Shown here piece after piece: positions 43,884 through 52,771 of a stretch of DNA of 64,000 nt (its first letter is position 1; every line of letters begins with the position of its first letter). The notes below the pieces were generated by a model. The model was not told the origin of the DNA. It searched no databases and saw only the letters and a program-made list of their open reading frames with translations. The stretch covers positions 10,309-74,308 of the forward strand of contig CALFSV010000363.1 in the NCBI GenBank assembly GCA_937916485.1. The letters run 5' to 3'. Both the position numbers and the translations under genes were made by a program. Origin of the DNA: an uncultured Paracoccaceae bacterium. GTDB lineage: Bacteria > Pseudomonadota > Alphaproteobacteria > Rhodobacterales > Rhodobacteraceae.

Positions 43884-44986
43884 TGTGCGGCTACGTCCTG
43901 AACGCCGATGGCGTCATTGACCTTGGGCAGCACCTTTTCCGCGAGCGAGATCATAGAGTTACGGCCCAACTCTACATCGGCCCAATCCTTGCCTGCATAA
44001 AGCAGGGTGCCGAAATCACCGACATCGTCGCGCAGGGCGAGCAGTTCGTCAGCAACCTTGTCGGGGGTGCCCCAGATGACGCAATCGGCCAGCACCTGGT
44101 CCAGCGTCACTTCGTCGTCCGACATCTTTTGATCGACCTTAAAGAGGTTGGCGCGACCATGCTTTTTCATCTTGGTCAGCAACTGGTTGTAGTAGAACCG
44201 GTAGGGGCTTTGGGGACCAAGCGCATACTCGCGGGCGGTGTCGAGGTCGTCCGCAACAAAGACCGACCGGGCGACGCGCCAGTTGGCGGGATCGGCCTTG
44301 CGGCCCACACGCTCGCAGCCCTCGACATATTTGGGCCAATGCGACTTGACCCATTGGGTCAGCAGGAAGTTGGCCGAAATCGGGTCCCATCCGCGGGCAG
44401 CGGCCTCAACGACACCCTTGGAGAACGGGGCAACGGCGGTGACGACGATAGGGGGATGCGGACGTTGCAGCGGCTTGGGCATGATGCCTTGGCCGATCTC
44501 TGTCATCATCTGGGATTCGGTCGTGATGTTCCAGAACTTGCCTTCAATGTTATAGGGCGCTTCGCTTTCCCAGATTTTGAGGACCGTGTTGATCGCCTCA
44601 AGGAACATCGCAGGGCGGTCGGCATTCAGGCTGCCAAACACCTCTGCGTCGGTGGCCAGGCCGCCGGGGGAAATACCAAAGATGAAACGACCATCAAGCA
44701 TGTGGTCGAGCATCGCCACTTGCGCCGCAACGGCGGCAGGGTGGGTGTTGGGCAGGTTGACGGTGCCGGTGCCCAGCTTGATCTGCTTGGTCGCGGCTGC
44801 GATCCAGGCGATGAAGCTGATGCAATGGGTGATGTTCTCGGCCGCGTCCGTGGTGTGTTCACCGACATAGGCCTCTGTAAAGCCAAGCTCATCCGCCAGA
44901 AGAAAGGCAGCCCGATCCTCGTGCAGGGATTTGCGCCAGTCCTTGTCCACGGGGTGGATCGGCATTGTGAAAAAACCAAGTTTCAT
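43880..44986 (-). CDS. LLM-class flavin-dependent monooxygenase
   Basis: A 368-residue luciferase-like TIM-barrel enzyme. The N-terminus is MKLGFFTMPIHPVDKDWRKS, then LADELGFTEAYVGEHTTD, LGTGTVNLPNTHPAAVAAQVAMLDHM and GRFIFGISPGGLATDAEVFG, all bacterial LLM features. It needs reduced flavin, probably from the reductase at 39416. GGAGCTACAC precedes the ATG. It overlaps the alpha/beta hydrolase gene. Relatives act on limonene, pyridines, aminopolycarboxylates or sulfonates; the substrate here is unknown. Confidence 0.88.
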   Translation of the reverse strand: MKLGFFTMPIHPVDKDWRKSLHEDRAAFLLADELGFTEAYVGEHTTDAAENITHCISFIAWIAAATKQIKLGTGTVNLPNTHPAAVAAQVAMLDHMLDGRFIFGISPGGLATDAEVFGSLNADRPAMFLEAINTVLKIWESEAPYNIEGKFWNITTESQMMTEIGQGIMPKPLQRPHPPIVVTAVAPFSKGVVEAAARGWDPISANFLLTQWVKSHWPKYVEGCERVGRKADPANWRVARSVFVADDLDTAREYALGPQSPYRFYYNQLLTKMKKHGRANLFKVDQKMSDDEVTLDQVLADCVIWGTPDKVADELLALRDDVGDFGTLLYAGKDWADVELGRNSMISLAEKVLPKVNDAIGVQDVAAQ

Positions 44987-45086
44987 GTGTAGCTCCGCCT
45001 GCTGGGTTTCAGCATAGATAGTCACTCAGAGATGCGCAGGAAAATTATGAATTGCGCACCAAATAATCACCTAATCGAATAGTCGA

Positions 45087-46406
45087 TCAGTAGACCTGAT
45101 TGGGAAGCCATGACGACAGGCTCGGCACCATAAGCACGATCGCCGCCGCGACGAGGATCAGGACAAAGTAGGGGGCCGACCCGATGAAGATCTTTTGCAA
45201 AGTGGCCGTCGGGTCGGGGACCGATCCCTTGACCGTGTAAACCAGAAGGCCAAAGGGCGGTGACAGCAGCCCTGCCTCGATGACAAGGATGCCAAAGATT
45301 GCAAAGGCCAGGGGGTCATAGCCCAGCGACATCGCGATGGGGGCAAAGATCGGCACGGTCAACAGGATGATGGACACGCTGTCGATCAGCATCCCCAGCA
45401 CCAGCCAGATCAGGGTCATAAGTCCAATGATCATGAAGGGCGTCAGGTTGCTGTCCAGGAACATATTCTGGATGTAATTCACACCGCCCCCAAGGGCCAA
45501 AAGGCGCGAATACATCTGGGCGGCAATCAGCAAGAACATGATCGGGGCGGTGGTCCGGCCGGCCTGATACATGGATTCGAGGATTTGCGGCAGCCGCATT
45601 CCCTTGACCAGTCCCAGCACAAGGGCCGCGAAGACCCCAAAGGCCGCCGCTTCGGTCGGGGTGAAAAAGCCCGCCCAGATCCCACCGATCACGATCAGGA
45701 TCAGCGCCAGAATGCCAAGCCCGCCGATGAGTTCCGATATGTTCTCTTCCCGGCTCGGCTCAACCAAAGGCTTGTCGTAGGCCGGGGCGATCGAGGGGTT
45801 CCGAATGGTTGCGATGATGACATAGGCGGTAAACAGAAGCGCCAGAAGGATGCCGGGAATGAGACCCGCGATGAAGAGGGCGCCGACGCTCATCTCGGTC
45901 AGGATGGCCCAGACGATGAGCAGGACCGAAGGCGGGATCAGCATGCCCAAACAGGCAGAACCGGCCACGGCACCAAGGGCGAAGGTCTGCTTGTAGCCCA
46001 GCTTCATCATCTCGGGGTAGGCGATCTTGCTGAAGGCGGCGGCAGAGGCGATGGAGACCCCGGTGACGGCTGCAAAGACGGTGTTGCCGGCGATGGTGGC
46101 GATGGCCAGACGGCCGGGCAAGCGGCGCAAGGAGCGGTCACAAATGCGGTAAAGATCCCCCGCGGCCCCTGATCGCCATATGAAATCTCCCATCAAGACG
46201 AATAGTGGAATGACGGCAAAGACATCTTTTCGCACCGCCTCATAGGCAGTGTTCGAGATGATCGAGATCGCGGCCTCTGTGTTGCCGCGGAACATGATGA
46301 ACACGCCGACGCCCGAACAGACAGCCAAGGCCACGCCAATGTGCACGCCCAGAAGGATGAGCACGATCAGCAGGATCAACATATAAAGAACGATTTCACC
46401 GCCCAT
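45087..46406 (-). CDS. dctM: TRAP transporter large permease (DctM type)
   Basis: A 439-residue membrane protein with about 12 hydrophobic segments. VFIMFRGNTEAAISIISNTAYEAV, PLFVLMGDFIWRSG, ATIAGNTVFAAVTGVSIASAAAF, and LVIEAGLLSPPFGLLVYTVKG are typical DctM blocks. It pumps the substrate with an ion gradient. It starts 23 nt after the DctQ gene and precedes the LLM gene by 100 nt, in the same direction. Confidence 0.93.
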   Translation of the reverse strand: MGGEIVLYMLILLIVLILLGVHIGVALAVCSGVGVFIMFRGNTEAAISIISNTAYEAVRKDVFAVIPLFVLMGDFIWRSGAAGDLYRICDRSLRRLPGRLAIATIAGNTVFAAVTGVSIASAAAFSKIAYPEMMKLGYKQTFALGAVAGSACLGMLIPPSVLLIVWAILTEMSVGALFIAGLIPGILLALLFTAYVIIATIRNPSIAPAYDKPLVEPSREENISELIGGLGILALILIVIGGIWAGFFTPTEAAAFGVFAALVLGLVKGMRLPQILESMYQAGRTTAPIMFLLIAAQMYSRLLALGGGVNYIQNMFLDSNLTPFMIIGLMTLIWLVLGMLIDSVSIILLTVPIFAPIAMSLGYDPLAFAIFGILVIEAGLLSPPFGLLVYTVKGSVPDPTATLQKIFIGSAPYFVLILVAAAIVLMVPSLSSWLPNQVY

Positions 46407-46429
46407 GGTCTTGCACCTCTAACGTTTCT

Positions 46430-46951
46430 TTAGTTTTCAAGACGGGCGAGGGCCCCGGGGGCCTCAAGCTCGTCCAAGAGCTTGCCGCGCCAATCCAGGA
46501 CAATCATCCAGGCATAGGCCAGCACGCCAAAGACCGACATGGCGGCGATGGCACCGCGGACCGGCCAGACCGGGACGCGCAGCGACCCTTCGCCTTCGTA
46601 TTCCCCGATCCGGTAGGCGTCCTGAAACGACGGCCAGGTGCCCCAAAGCAGGGCAAGGAACAATCCGCAGCCCAACAGGGCGGCGAGGGTCCGCAAAAGC
46701 TTGCGGATCAGCGGTGGCATGGCATCGGTCAGGATCGAGGTGCGCAACATCGACCCCGAATAGATCGCCAAGGGGATTTGCAGAAAGGTGATGGTCACCA
46801 CCGAGTTCTGCAGGATTTCCTTGGTGCCGGGGATCGGCGCCGAGAACAGGATGCGAAAGCTCACATCGCCGACCACAAGAAAGGCCAGGGCCAATGTCCA
46901 GACGGCCGATACAATGTGCAGAAACCGTGCGACACGGATTTGCGCGCCCAT
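46430..46951 (-). CDS. dctQ: TRAP transporter small permease (DctQ type)
   Basis: A 173-residue protein with four membrane segments, including FLHIVSAVWTLALAFLVVGDVSFR and LRTLAALLGCGLFLALLW. The start at 46951 has GGGAGG just upstream; the open frame above it runs through the divergent promoter region. It is the first gene of a leftward operon dctQ-dctM-LLM-hydrolase-deacetylase. The cognate DctP is divergent at 47192. Confidence 0.9.
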   Translation of the reverse strand: MGAQIRVARFLHIVSAVWTLALAFLVVGDVSFRILFSAPIPGTKEILQNSVVTITFLQIPLAIYSGSMLRTSILTDAMPPLIRKLLRTLAALLGCGLFLALLWGTWPSFQDAYRIGEYEGEGSLRVPVWPVRGAIAAMSVFGVLAYAWMIVLDWRGKLLDELEAPGALARLEN

Positions 46952-47026
46952 GAAAACCTCCCCATTTTCAGTTCGCTTCAGAATACCCGGAACGCTACCC
47001 GATGCGGACCCGGGGTCAAGCGCCAT

Positions 47027-47044
47027 ATTTAGCAAGTGATAAAT
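47027..47044. promoter_or_regulatory. Operator palindrome site B (dctQ side)
   Basis: ATTTAGCAAGTGATAAAT differs from ATTTATCANNTGATAAAT at a single position. It lies 76 nt upstream of the dctQ start, between dctQ and dctP. Its right half is followed by TAG, as at site F. Confidence 0.72.
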
Positions 47045-47104
47045 TAGTGAGGGTCGTGGCCCCTTCCTGCTTGACCGGCTGGACGGGCTGTGCAGAGAAT
47101 GCAC

Positions 47105-47122
47105 AAGTGAGCATTCGATAAA
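47105..47122. promoter_or_regulatory. Operator site C (dctP side), one good half
   Basis: AGTGAGCATTCGATAAAT keeps the right half and GATAAATAAG (47116-47125), identical to the right ends of sites A and D. The left half is poor. It lies 70 nt before dctP and 61 nt from site B, so it may be a weak second site for the same regulator. Confidence 0.5.
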
Positions 47123-47191
47123 TAAGCCCGGTGGGGAGCCGGGTCGACTGCATGACTGGCCAAAAGGCCGCACCCTTTGGGAGGATACCAT

Positions 47192-48268
47192 ATGAACAAG
47201 ACACTCAACGGAACCGTAAGCGCGGCAGTATTGCTGTCAGCAATGATGGCGTCGGCCCCTGCAATGGCCGACACCTTTACCCTGCGGATCGGCTCGGGCC
47301 ACCCCAACGGCCCTTCGGTCTATGTGACCGACACCGCTAATTTCTTTGTCCCCGAGGTTGTTCGCCGCGTCGCGGAAGAGACCGAGCACGAGATCGAATT
47401 CGTCGAAGGCTATGGCGGTGCGATCGCAGGCGTGGCTGAAACCCTCGAGGCGGTGCAGAACGGCATCCTCGACATCGGCGCCTACTGCATCTGCTTTGAG
47501 CCGGCCAAGCTGTTCCTGCACAACTTCCCTTACTACGCCCCCTTTGGCCCGACTGATTCCGAGCAGGCGATGAAGGTCGTGCGTCAGGTTTACGACGAAG
47601 TGCCGTGGCTGACCGAGACCTTTGAAGGGGAATACGGCCAGGTTCTGCTGGGTCTGCACGGCTGGGACAACTACCATCTCGGCACCACCAACCCCTGGGA
47701 AACCGTCGCCGACCTCGAAGGCGTGAAGATCGGCGGCGCCGGTCCGAACCTGCCCTGGCTTGAGTTTGCGGGCGCCATCCCGGTCCAGTCGACCCTGCCG
47801 GACGGCTACATGTCGCTTCAGACTGGCGTTTATGACGGCTGGCTGATGTTCCCCTCTGCCTACCTTGGCTTCAAGTTCCATGAGCCGTCGCCGAACTACA
47901 CCCTGATCGGTTTTGGGGCGATGCCGGTGAACGCGCTGACCATGAACACGCGGTCTATGGAGCGTCTGCCTGAAGACGTTCAGGCGATCATCGCCGAAGT
48001 CGGCGCTGCCTACGAGGCGCAGGCCGGTGCATCGCTGAACGCAGCCCAGCAGCGTGGCCTCGATGGCCTGGTCGCCGTTGGCGCCAACGTGAAGACGCTG
48101 AGCGATGAAGCCCGTGCCGGTTGGGCCGAATCCCTTGTCAGCTTCCCCAACCAGCAGGCCAAGGACGCCGATGGTCGGGGCATGCCCGGGTCCGAAGTGA
48201 TGTCCGCCTTCCTCGCGGCTGTTGAAGCCGACGGCTACACCTGGCCGGTGGCCTATTCCATCGACTGA
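47192..48268 (+). CDS. dctP: TRAP transporter periplasmic substrate-binding protein (DctP type)
   Basis: A 358-residue secreted protein. The signal peptide MNKTLNGTVSAAVLLSAMM ends at about AMA-D (residue 30). Mature landmarks are FTLRIGSGHPNGPSVYVTDTANFFVPEV and LLGLHGWDNYHLGTTNPWETVADLEGVKIG, with PVNALTMNTRSMERLP near the end. It delivers an organic acid-like ligand to DctQM. GGGAGGATACCAT precedes the ATG. A strong terminator follows. Confidence 0.92.
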   Translation: MNKTLNGTVSAAVLLSAMMASAPAMADTFTLRIGSGHPNGPSVYVTDTANFFVPEVVRRVAEETEHEIEFVEGYGGAIAGVAETLEAVQNGILDIGAYCICFEPAKLFLHNFPYYAPFGPTDSEQAMKVVRQVYDEVPWLTETFEGEYGQVLLGLHGWDNYHLGTTNPWETVADLEGVKIGGAGPNLPWLEFAGAIPVQSTLPDGYMSLQTGVYDGWLMFPSAYLGFKFHEPSPNYTLIGFGAMPVNALTMNTRSMERLPEDVQAIIAEVGAAYEAQAGASLNAAQQRGLDGLVAVGANVKTLSDEARAGWAESLVSFPNQQAKDADGRGMPGSEVMSAFLAAVEADGYTWPVAYSID

Positions 48269-48294
48269 TCTATCGGTCGATCGGTAAAAGTTTT

Positions 48295-48325
48295 GGGCGG
48301 CGGGGTGACCCGCCGCCCTTTTCTT
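48295..48325 (+). terminator. Intrinsic terminator after dctP
   Basis: Stem GGGCGGCGGG (48295-48304) and CCCGCCGCCC (48309-48318), loop GTGA, followed by TTTTCTT. The T-run is on the plus strand, so it stops dctP transcription before the convergent hydroxylase operon. Confidence 0.9.
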
Positions 48326-48414
48326 ATGGGTTTGATTTGACGCTTCTCGACGCTTGATCTGAATTGAGCGCCTGCGGCGCATTTCTTCTGGCACTGCGTG
48401 CAAGCTAGGGCTCT

Positions 48415-48464
48415 GCCCCAGACCCCGGAATATTTCTGGCAAGAAAAAACCGGGGTTCTGGGGC
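48415..48464. repeat. Dispersed GC-rich intergenic repeat, copy 4
   Basis: Arms GCCCCAGACCCCGG (48415-48428) and CCGGGGTTCTGGGGC (48450-48464) pair except for one extra T; the 21-nt loop holds AATATTTCTGGCAAGA. The core resembles copies 1-3. It lies in the convergent dctP/hydroxylase interval, 10 nt past the hydroxylase large-subunit stop on the opposite strand. Confidence 0.65.
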
Positions 48465-48473
48465 GCTGTTAGG

Positions 48474-50852
48474 TCAGACTTTGCCGAGGGCTTTCAGGAT
48501 GCGTTCCGGCGTCATGGGCATCTGCCAGATCGAGGTATTCAGCGGTGACAGCGCGTCGTTGACCGCATTCAGAAGCGCAGCAGGTGCCCCGCCGGTCCCG
48601 GCCTCGCCCGCGCCCTTGGCCCCGAGGACGGAGGTCTTCGTTGGGGTTTCGATATGGGCAACGGTGATTTCAGGCATCTCTGAGGCCATCGGGACGATGT
48701 AGTCAGCCATGCTTGTGTTCAGCAGCTGCCCTTCTGGCGAATAGAGGCATTCCTCGTAGAGAGCCCCGCCGATCCCCTGGACCACGCCGCCCCGCACCTG
48801 TTCGTCGACGAGCATCGGGTTGATCACCCGCCCGCAATCCTCGACCGCCCAGAAGTGCAGCACTTTGACGAAGCCGGTCTCGGTGTCGACCTCGACATGG
48901 GCGGCCATGGCGCCATTGGTGAAGACGAAGGGGAAATCGGTGACCCGGTAGTGCCTTGTCGCGATCAGCTCGGGCTTGAGGTCGGAGGGCAGTTCGTTGC
49001 CCCGGTAGTAGACGGTGCGGGCCAGCGCATCGAGGGTGATCCGTTCGGCCCCGGTCTCTGCGTCCACCACCGCACCGTCCCGGATGTCGAGAGCGGCGAC
49101 GGGCGATTGCAGCATGACACCGGCCACGTCGAGCACCTGGGTCTTGAGTGCATGGGCCGCCTGCAACATCGCCTCGCCGCCGATGCCGGCCCCGCGCGAG
49201 GCCCATGTGCCGCCGCCGTAGGGCACCGTGGCGGTATCGCCCGTGGTGACCTTGACCCGTTCGATCGGCACGCCAAAAACGCCTGCCGCGATCTGCCCGA
49301 GGATGGCGTTCGTGCCCTGTCCCTGTTCGGTGATCGAGGAGGACACATGCAGCGCGCCCGCCGCATCGAGCCGGACTGTCGCCCCGTCCATGCTGGCGAT
49401 ATGCGCCCCGCCAACCCCGTAGAACATGGGCGAGGGGTTCGTCACCTCGACCATCGAGACAAAGCCGATGCCCCGGTAAACCCCCTTTTCGCGCATCTTG
49501 ATCTGGTCGGCGCGCAGGGCGTCGTAATCCATGATCTCGACCAGCTTTTCGAGCGCCTTCTGGTGGGAGAGATCGTCAAGCTTCATCCCCGAGGCCGAGG
49601 CCCTGGGGTAGCTGTCGTCCCGCATCAGGTTGCGCCGCCGCACCTCGACCGGGTCCATGCCGATAGCGCGGGCGGCATCTTCGAGCAACCCGTCGGCCAC
49701 GGCCATGGCGATGGGGTGGCCCACTGCGCGGTACTGGCACATCATGTTCTTGTTCTGGAAAACCACCTGCCCATGGGCCCGGTAGTTTTCCAGCGCATAA
49801 GGCGCCCCCGTCAGGTTCAGGACCTGGTTGCATTCAATCGCCGAGGTGCGCGGGTACATAGAGTAGGGCCCGACACCTGTCAGATCGTGAAAGTCGATGC
49901 CCACAATGCTGCCTTCGGCCGAGATGCCCATCCGCGCCTTGACCACATGGTCCCTTGCGTGGATGTCGGTCATAAAGCTTTCCATCCGGTCGGCGATAAA
50001 TTTCACCGGCCGTTTCAGAAGCTTGGCGGCTGCAGCTGCTGCGATTTCATCGCCGTAGGTGTGGATCTTGATCCCGAAGGAGCCGCCCACGTCGTTGGAA
50101 ATGACCCTGACGTTTTCTTCGGCCACGCCGATGTGGCGCGACAGGATCACCTGCATCATATGGGGCGCCTGGCCCGAGTAGTGCATCGTCAGCGTCTGTT
50201 CGGAGGGGTCAAAGTCGCAGACCGTGCCGCGCGATTCGAGCGTCACGCCGGTGTGACGTCCAAAGCGGAATTCACGCTCAACGATGGTGACATCTGGGGC
50301 GGCGAAGGCGTTGTCGATATGGCCCACGTCCACCTTGCGCTCCCAGGCGAGGTTGGAGCCGAAATCGGCATGGATCACCGGTGCATCGGCTGTCAGCGCG
50401 GCTTCGGCATCGACGGCGGGGGGAAGCTCCTCGAGGTCGGCCTCGATCAGTTCGCAGGCATCTTCTGCCTGGGCGCGGGTCTGGGCGATGACCATGACGA
50501 GGGGCTCGCCCTGCCAGCGGGCGACATCTACCGCGATCGGGTGTTGCGGGGCAGAGCGCAGGCCGGCCAGGTGCGTCAGGACGCCGACATAGGGCGTGAC
50601 GTGTTCAGCCAGTTCCGCCCCGGTGTAGACCGCCACAACGCCCGGTGCGGCCCGCGCAGCCGTTGTGCCGATGGACAAGATGCGCGCATGGGCGTGGGGC
50701 GAGCGGAAAAAGGCGGCATGGACCATTCGCGGCAGTTGCAGGTCGTCGACAAAGCGTCCCCGCCCTTGCAGCAGGCGGGCGGCGTCGGCCCGGGGTGTGG
50801 GTTGCCCGATGTAGGTGTTGGGCTTGTCAAAGATCGTGGCGGGTCCGGTCAT
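48474..50852 (-). CDS. Xanthine dehydrogenase-family molybdopterin hydroxylase, large subunit
   Basis: A 792-residue Mo-cofactor subunit. The N-terminal PRADAARLLQGRGRFVDDL is typical of CoxL/XdhB-like proteins. The Moco region has NDVGGSFGIKIHTYGDEIAAAAAAKLL, SITEQGQGTNAILGQ, and the catalytic Glu in GAKGAGEAGTGGAPAALL. The active-site loop reads CQYRAVGHPIA, not the AYxCSFR of form I CO dehydrogenase, so another substrate is hydroxylated, such as an N-heterocycle or aldehyde. It overlaps the 2Fe-2S subunit gene by 4 nt and ends the operon M-S-L. Confidence 0.92.
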   Translation of the reverse strand: MTGPATIFDKPNTYIGQPTPRADAARLLQGRGRFVDDLQLPRMVHAAFFRSPHAHARILSIGTTAARAAPGVVAVYTGAELAEHVTPYVGVLTHLAGLRSAPQHPIAVDVARWQGEPLVMVIAQTRAQAEDACELIEADLEELPPAVDAEAALTADAPVIHADFGSNLAWERKVDVGHIDNAFAAPDVTIVEREFRFGRHTGVTLESRGTVCDFDPSEQTLTMHYSGQAPHMMQVILSRHIGVAEENVRVISNDVGGSFGIKIHTYGDEIAAAAAAKLLKRPVKFIADRMESFMTDIHARDHVVKARMGISAEGSIVGIDFHDLTGVGPYSMYPRTSAIECNQVLNLTGAPYALENYRAHGQVVFQNKNMMCQYRAVGHPIAMAVADGLLEDAARAIGMDPVEVRRRNLMRDDSYPRASASGMKLDDLSHQKALEKLVEIMDYDALRADQIKMREKGVYRGIGFVSMVEVTNPSPMFYGVGGAHIASMDGATVRLDAAGALHVSSSITEQGQGTNAILGQIAAGVFGVPIERVKVTTGDTATVPYGGGTWASRGAGIGGEAMLQAAHALKTQVLDVAGVMLQSPVAALDIRDGAVVDAETGAERITLDALARTVYYRGNELPSDLKPELIATRHYRVTDFPFVFTNGAMAAHVEVDTETGFVKVLHFWAVEDCGRVINPMLVDEQVRGGVVQGIGGALYEECLYSPEGQLLNTSMADYIVPMASEMPEITVAHIETPTKTSVLGAKGAGEAGTGGAPAALLNAVNDALSPLNTSIWQMPMTPERILKALGKV

Positions 50853-51328
50853 GCGCTTGCCCCTTCGGTGACGACGTCGTGGATGGCGTCCACGATGGAT
50901 TGATAGCCGGTGCAGCGGCAGTAATTGCCCGAGATGTGGTCGCGGATTGCCTGTTTGTCGGCGATGCCGCCGCCTTCGACATAGGCGATGGCCGAGGCGA
51001 GCATGCCGGGCGTGCAGAACCCGCATTGCAGGGCGTTGCGACGGGTGAAGGCGGCGATGAGGGCGGCGCTGCGTCCGCTGTCGGCCAGCCCTTCGATGGT
51101 GGTGACGGTGGCCCCATTGGCCTGCACCGCCAGCATCAGGCAGCCGCGCACCGTGTCGCCGTTCACCTCGATCGTGCAGGCGCCGCAGACGCCGTGTTCA
51201 CAGCCGACATGGCTGCCGGTCAATCCGGCCTCGTGGCGCAGGAAATCGACCAGGTTCATGCGGACCGGGACGTTTGCGGTCAGAACCTCGCCGTTGACTG
51301 TCAGGCTGATGTCTTGTGTCTTGCTCAT
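50849..51328 (-). CDS. 2Fe-2S subunit of molybdenum hydroxylase
   Basis: A 159-residue electron-transfer subunit. The first cluster is the plant-type set GCEHGVCGACTIEV...RGCLML, and the second is CGFCTPGML...NYCRCTGY. The layout is that of CoxS/XdhC-type proteins. It passes electrons from Mo to the FAD subunit. It overlaps both neighbours by 4 nt, so equal stoichiometry is likely. Confidence 0.95.
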   Translation of the reverse strand: MSKTQDISLTVNGEVLTANVPVRMNLVDFLRHEAGLTGSHVGCEHGVCGACTIEVNGDTVRGCLMLAVQANGATVTTIEGLADSGRSAALIAAFTRRNALQCGFCTPGMLASAIAYVEGGGIADKQAIRDHISGNYCRCTGYQSIVDAIHDVVTEGASA

Positions 51329-52170
51329 GCCAGCATCTCCGCCAATGCGCGTTTCAGGGCGACACCGGCATAATGTTCCCGGGTCTTGGCCGATACCTTG
51401 AGGTCGCCTTCAAATTCTATCGCCTCGAGGGCGGGAAGGGCGGCGGCGATGGCCGCTTCGTCGCCCGATGTGCCGTCAAGCGCGGCCTCCAGCGCCGGGA
51501 CCCGCAGCGCCCGGTCCGATACGCCGAAAAAGGCGATCCGAAGGCCGGACAGGGGGGTAAGGCTCGTTGCCTTTATGGCCACCCCGGCCATGGCGTAGTC
51601 GCCGTGCCGCTGGACCAGCTCGTGGAAGCCGAACTTTGCCTCGGGGGCCAGCGGGATGTCGACGGCGACGATCAGCTCGTCTGCCTCGCAGGCGGTATCG
51701 TAAAAGCCCTGGAAAAAGTCGTCGGCGTGCACATGCCTGGTTCCGTTTGGGCCCATCAGTTCGATGGTGGCCCCCAAGGCCAACATCAGGGCCGGCATTT
51801 CGGCGGCGGCATCGGCGAGGGCAAGGCTGCCTCCGATGGTGCCGCGATTGCGGATCGCATCATGGGCGATATGGGGCAGGGCGGTGGCGATAAGCGGCAG
51901 GTCGGTGCAGATGTTTGCCCAATCGCCCAGCTCACGATAGCGTGTCATGGCCCCGATGCGGACCGACGTGTCGGTCCGGGTGATCCCCCGAAGTTCCGAC
52001 AAGGCGGACAGGTCGACCAGCACCGCAGGCGCCGCTACCCGAAAATTCATCATCGGCATAAGGCTTTGCCCGCCAGCGAGCGGCTGTGCCTCGCCTTCAT
52101 GTTCGGACAAAATAGCGATGGCCTCGGCAATCGTGCCGGGCCGTAAGTAGTCAAAATCCGGCGCTTTCAT
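51325..52170 (-). CDS. FAD-binding subunit of molybdenum hydroxylase
   Basis: A 281-residue FAD subunit (CoxM/XdhA-like). It shows FDYLRPGTIAEAIAILSE, the FAD motif AGGQSLMPMMNFR and the second motif TIGGSLALADAAAEMPALMLALGA. GGGGAGAAGACACAG precedes the ATG at 52170. It leads the three-gene operon and is divergent from an OsmC gene, with an operator palindrome between them. Confidence 0.93.
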   Translation of the reverse strand: MKAPDFDYLRPGTIAEAIAILSEHEGEAQPLAGGQSLMPMMNFRVAAPAVLVDLSALSELRGITRTDTSVRIGAMTRYRELGDWANICTDLPLIATALPHIAHDAIRNRGTIGGSLALADAAAEMPALMLALGATIELMGPNGTRHVHADDFFQGFYDTACEADELIVAVDIPLAPEAKFGFHELVQRHGDYAMAGVAIKATSLTPLSGLRIAFFGVSDRALRVPALEAALDGTSGDEAAIAAALPALEAIEFEGDLKVSAKTREHYAGVALKRALAEMLA

Positions 52171-52241
52171 CTGTGTCTTCTCCCCCCGGATGCCCGTCGC
52201 CGCTCTTGTCAAGCAGGGGCGGGGCATCGTATTCGGGTCTA

Positions 52242-52259
52242 AGTTATCGAATTATAAAT
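52242..52259. promoter_or_regulatory. Operator palindrome site F (hydroxylase operon / OsmC)
   Basis: AGTTATCGAATTATAAAT matches ATTTATCANNTGATAAAT at 13 of 16 fixed positions. It lies 72 nt upstream of the FAD-subunit start and 25 nt before the divergent OsmC gene. ATAAATTAG at its right end recurs at site B. Confidence 0.6.
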
Positions 52260-52283
52260 TAGGATCAAGAAGGGAAGTCATAG

Positions 52284-52763
52284 ATGGGGGTGATCCGCCA
52301 GAAAACTGTTGTCACCATGAGGCTGTCGGGCGTCGGTCAAAGCCATTCGCGCACCCATGTCCGCAGCCGTGACCTTGCCGCCGTGATCGATGAACCGCTG
52401 GAACGGGACGGGACCAACCTCGGCCTTACCCCGACCGAGACGCTGTTGTCGTCGCTGATGGGGTGTACCAATGTCATCTCCAAAAAGATCGCCCACAAGA
52501 TGGGGGTCACCTTTGGCCAATTGGATATCGCGCTGAGCGTGCAGTTCGACCGGCGGGGCGTGAACCTCATGGAAGAGGTGGAGCGTCCGTTCAGCGACAT
52601 CGTCCTTGATATCGAGGTCGAGACGGATGCCACCCCCGATCAGCTGGCCACCATCCAGACTGAGCTGGAAAAGTATTGCCCCATTGCCAAGGTCATTCGT
52701 GGCTCTGGCGTGACGATCACCGAAAACTGGACCGCCAAGCCGCTTGGCGCCCCTTCACACTAG
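52284..52763 (+). CDS. OsmC-family protein 1
   Basis: A 159-residue OsmC/Ohr-fold protein. The catalytic-Cys helix is TPTETLLSSLMGCTNVISKKIAHKMG, and the second conserved Cys lies in LEKYCPIAKVIRG. Two Cys in these positions are typical of thiol-dependent organic peroxide reductases. The start follows GAAGGGAAGTCATAG. It precedes the peroxiredoxin-like gene by 8 nt, so the two are co-translated. It is divergent from the molybdenum hydroxylase operon, which can make superoxide or peroxide. Confidence 0.86.
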   Translation: MGVIRQKTVVTMRLSGVGQSHSRTHVRSRDLAAVIDEPLERDGTNLGLTPTETLLSSLMGCTNVISKKIAHKMGVTFGQLDIALSVQFDRRGVNLMEEVERPFSDIVLDIEVETDATPDQLATIQTELEKYCPIAKVIRGSGVTITENWTAKPLGAPSH

Positions 52764-52771
52764 GAAAACCC

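Noticed and set aside
45001..45086. Two TGCGCA motifs and AT-rich DNA between dctM and the LLM gene as another copy of the shared operator
   Set aside because: No stretch there fits ATTTATCANNTGATAAAT acceptably; the genes are in the same direction and probably share the upstream promoter.
48855..50903. 682-residue plus-strand open frame across the hydroxylase large subunit
   Set aside because: It is a shadow of the minus-strand large-subunit gene; the translated sequence is His/Gly/Asp-rich without any family motif.
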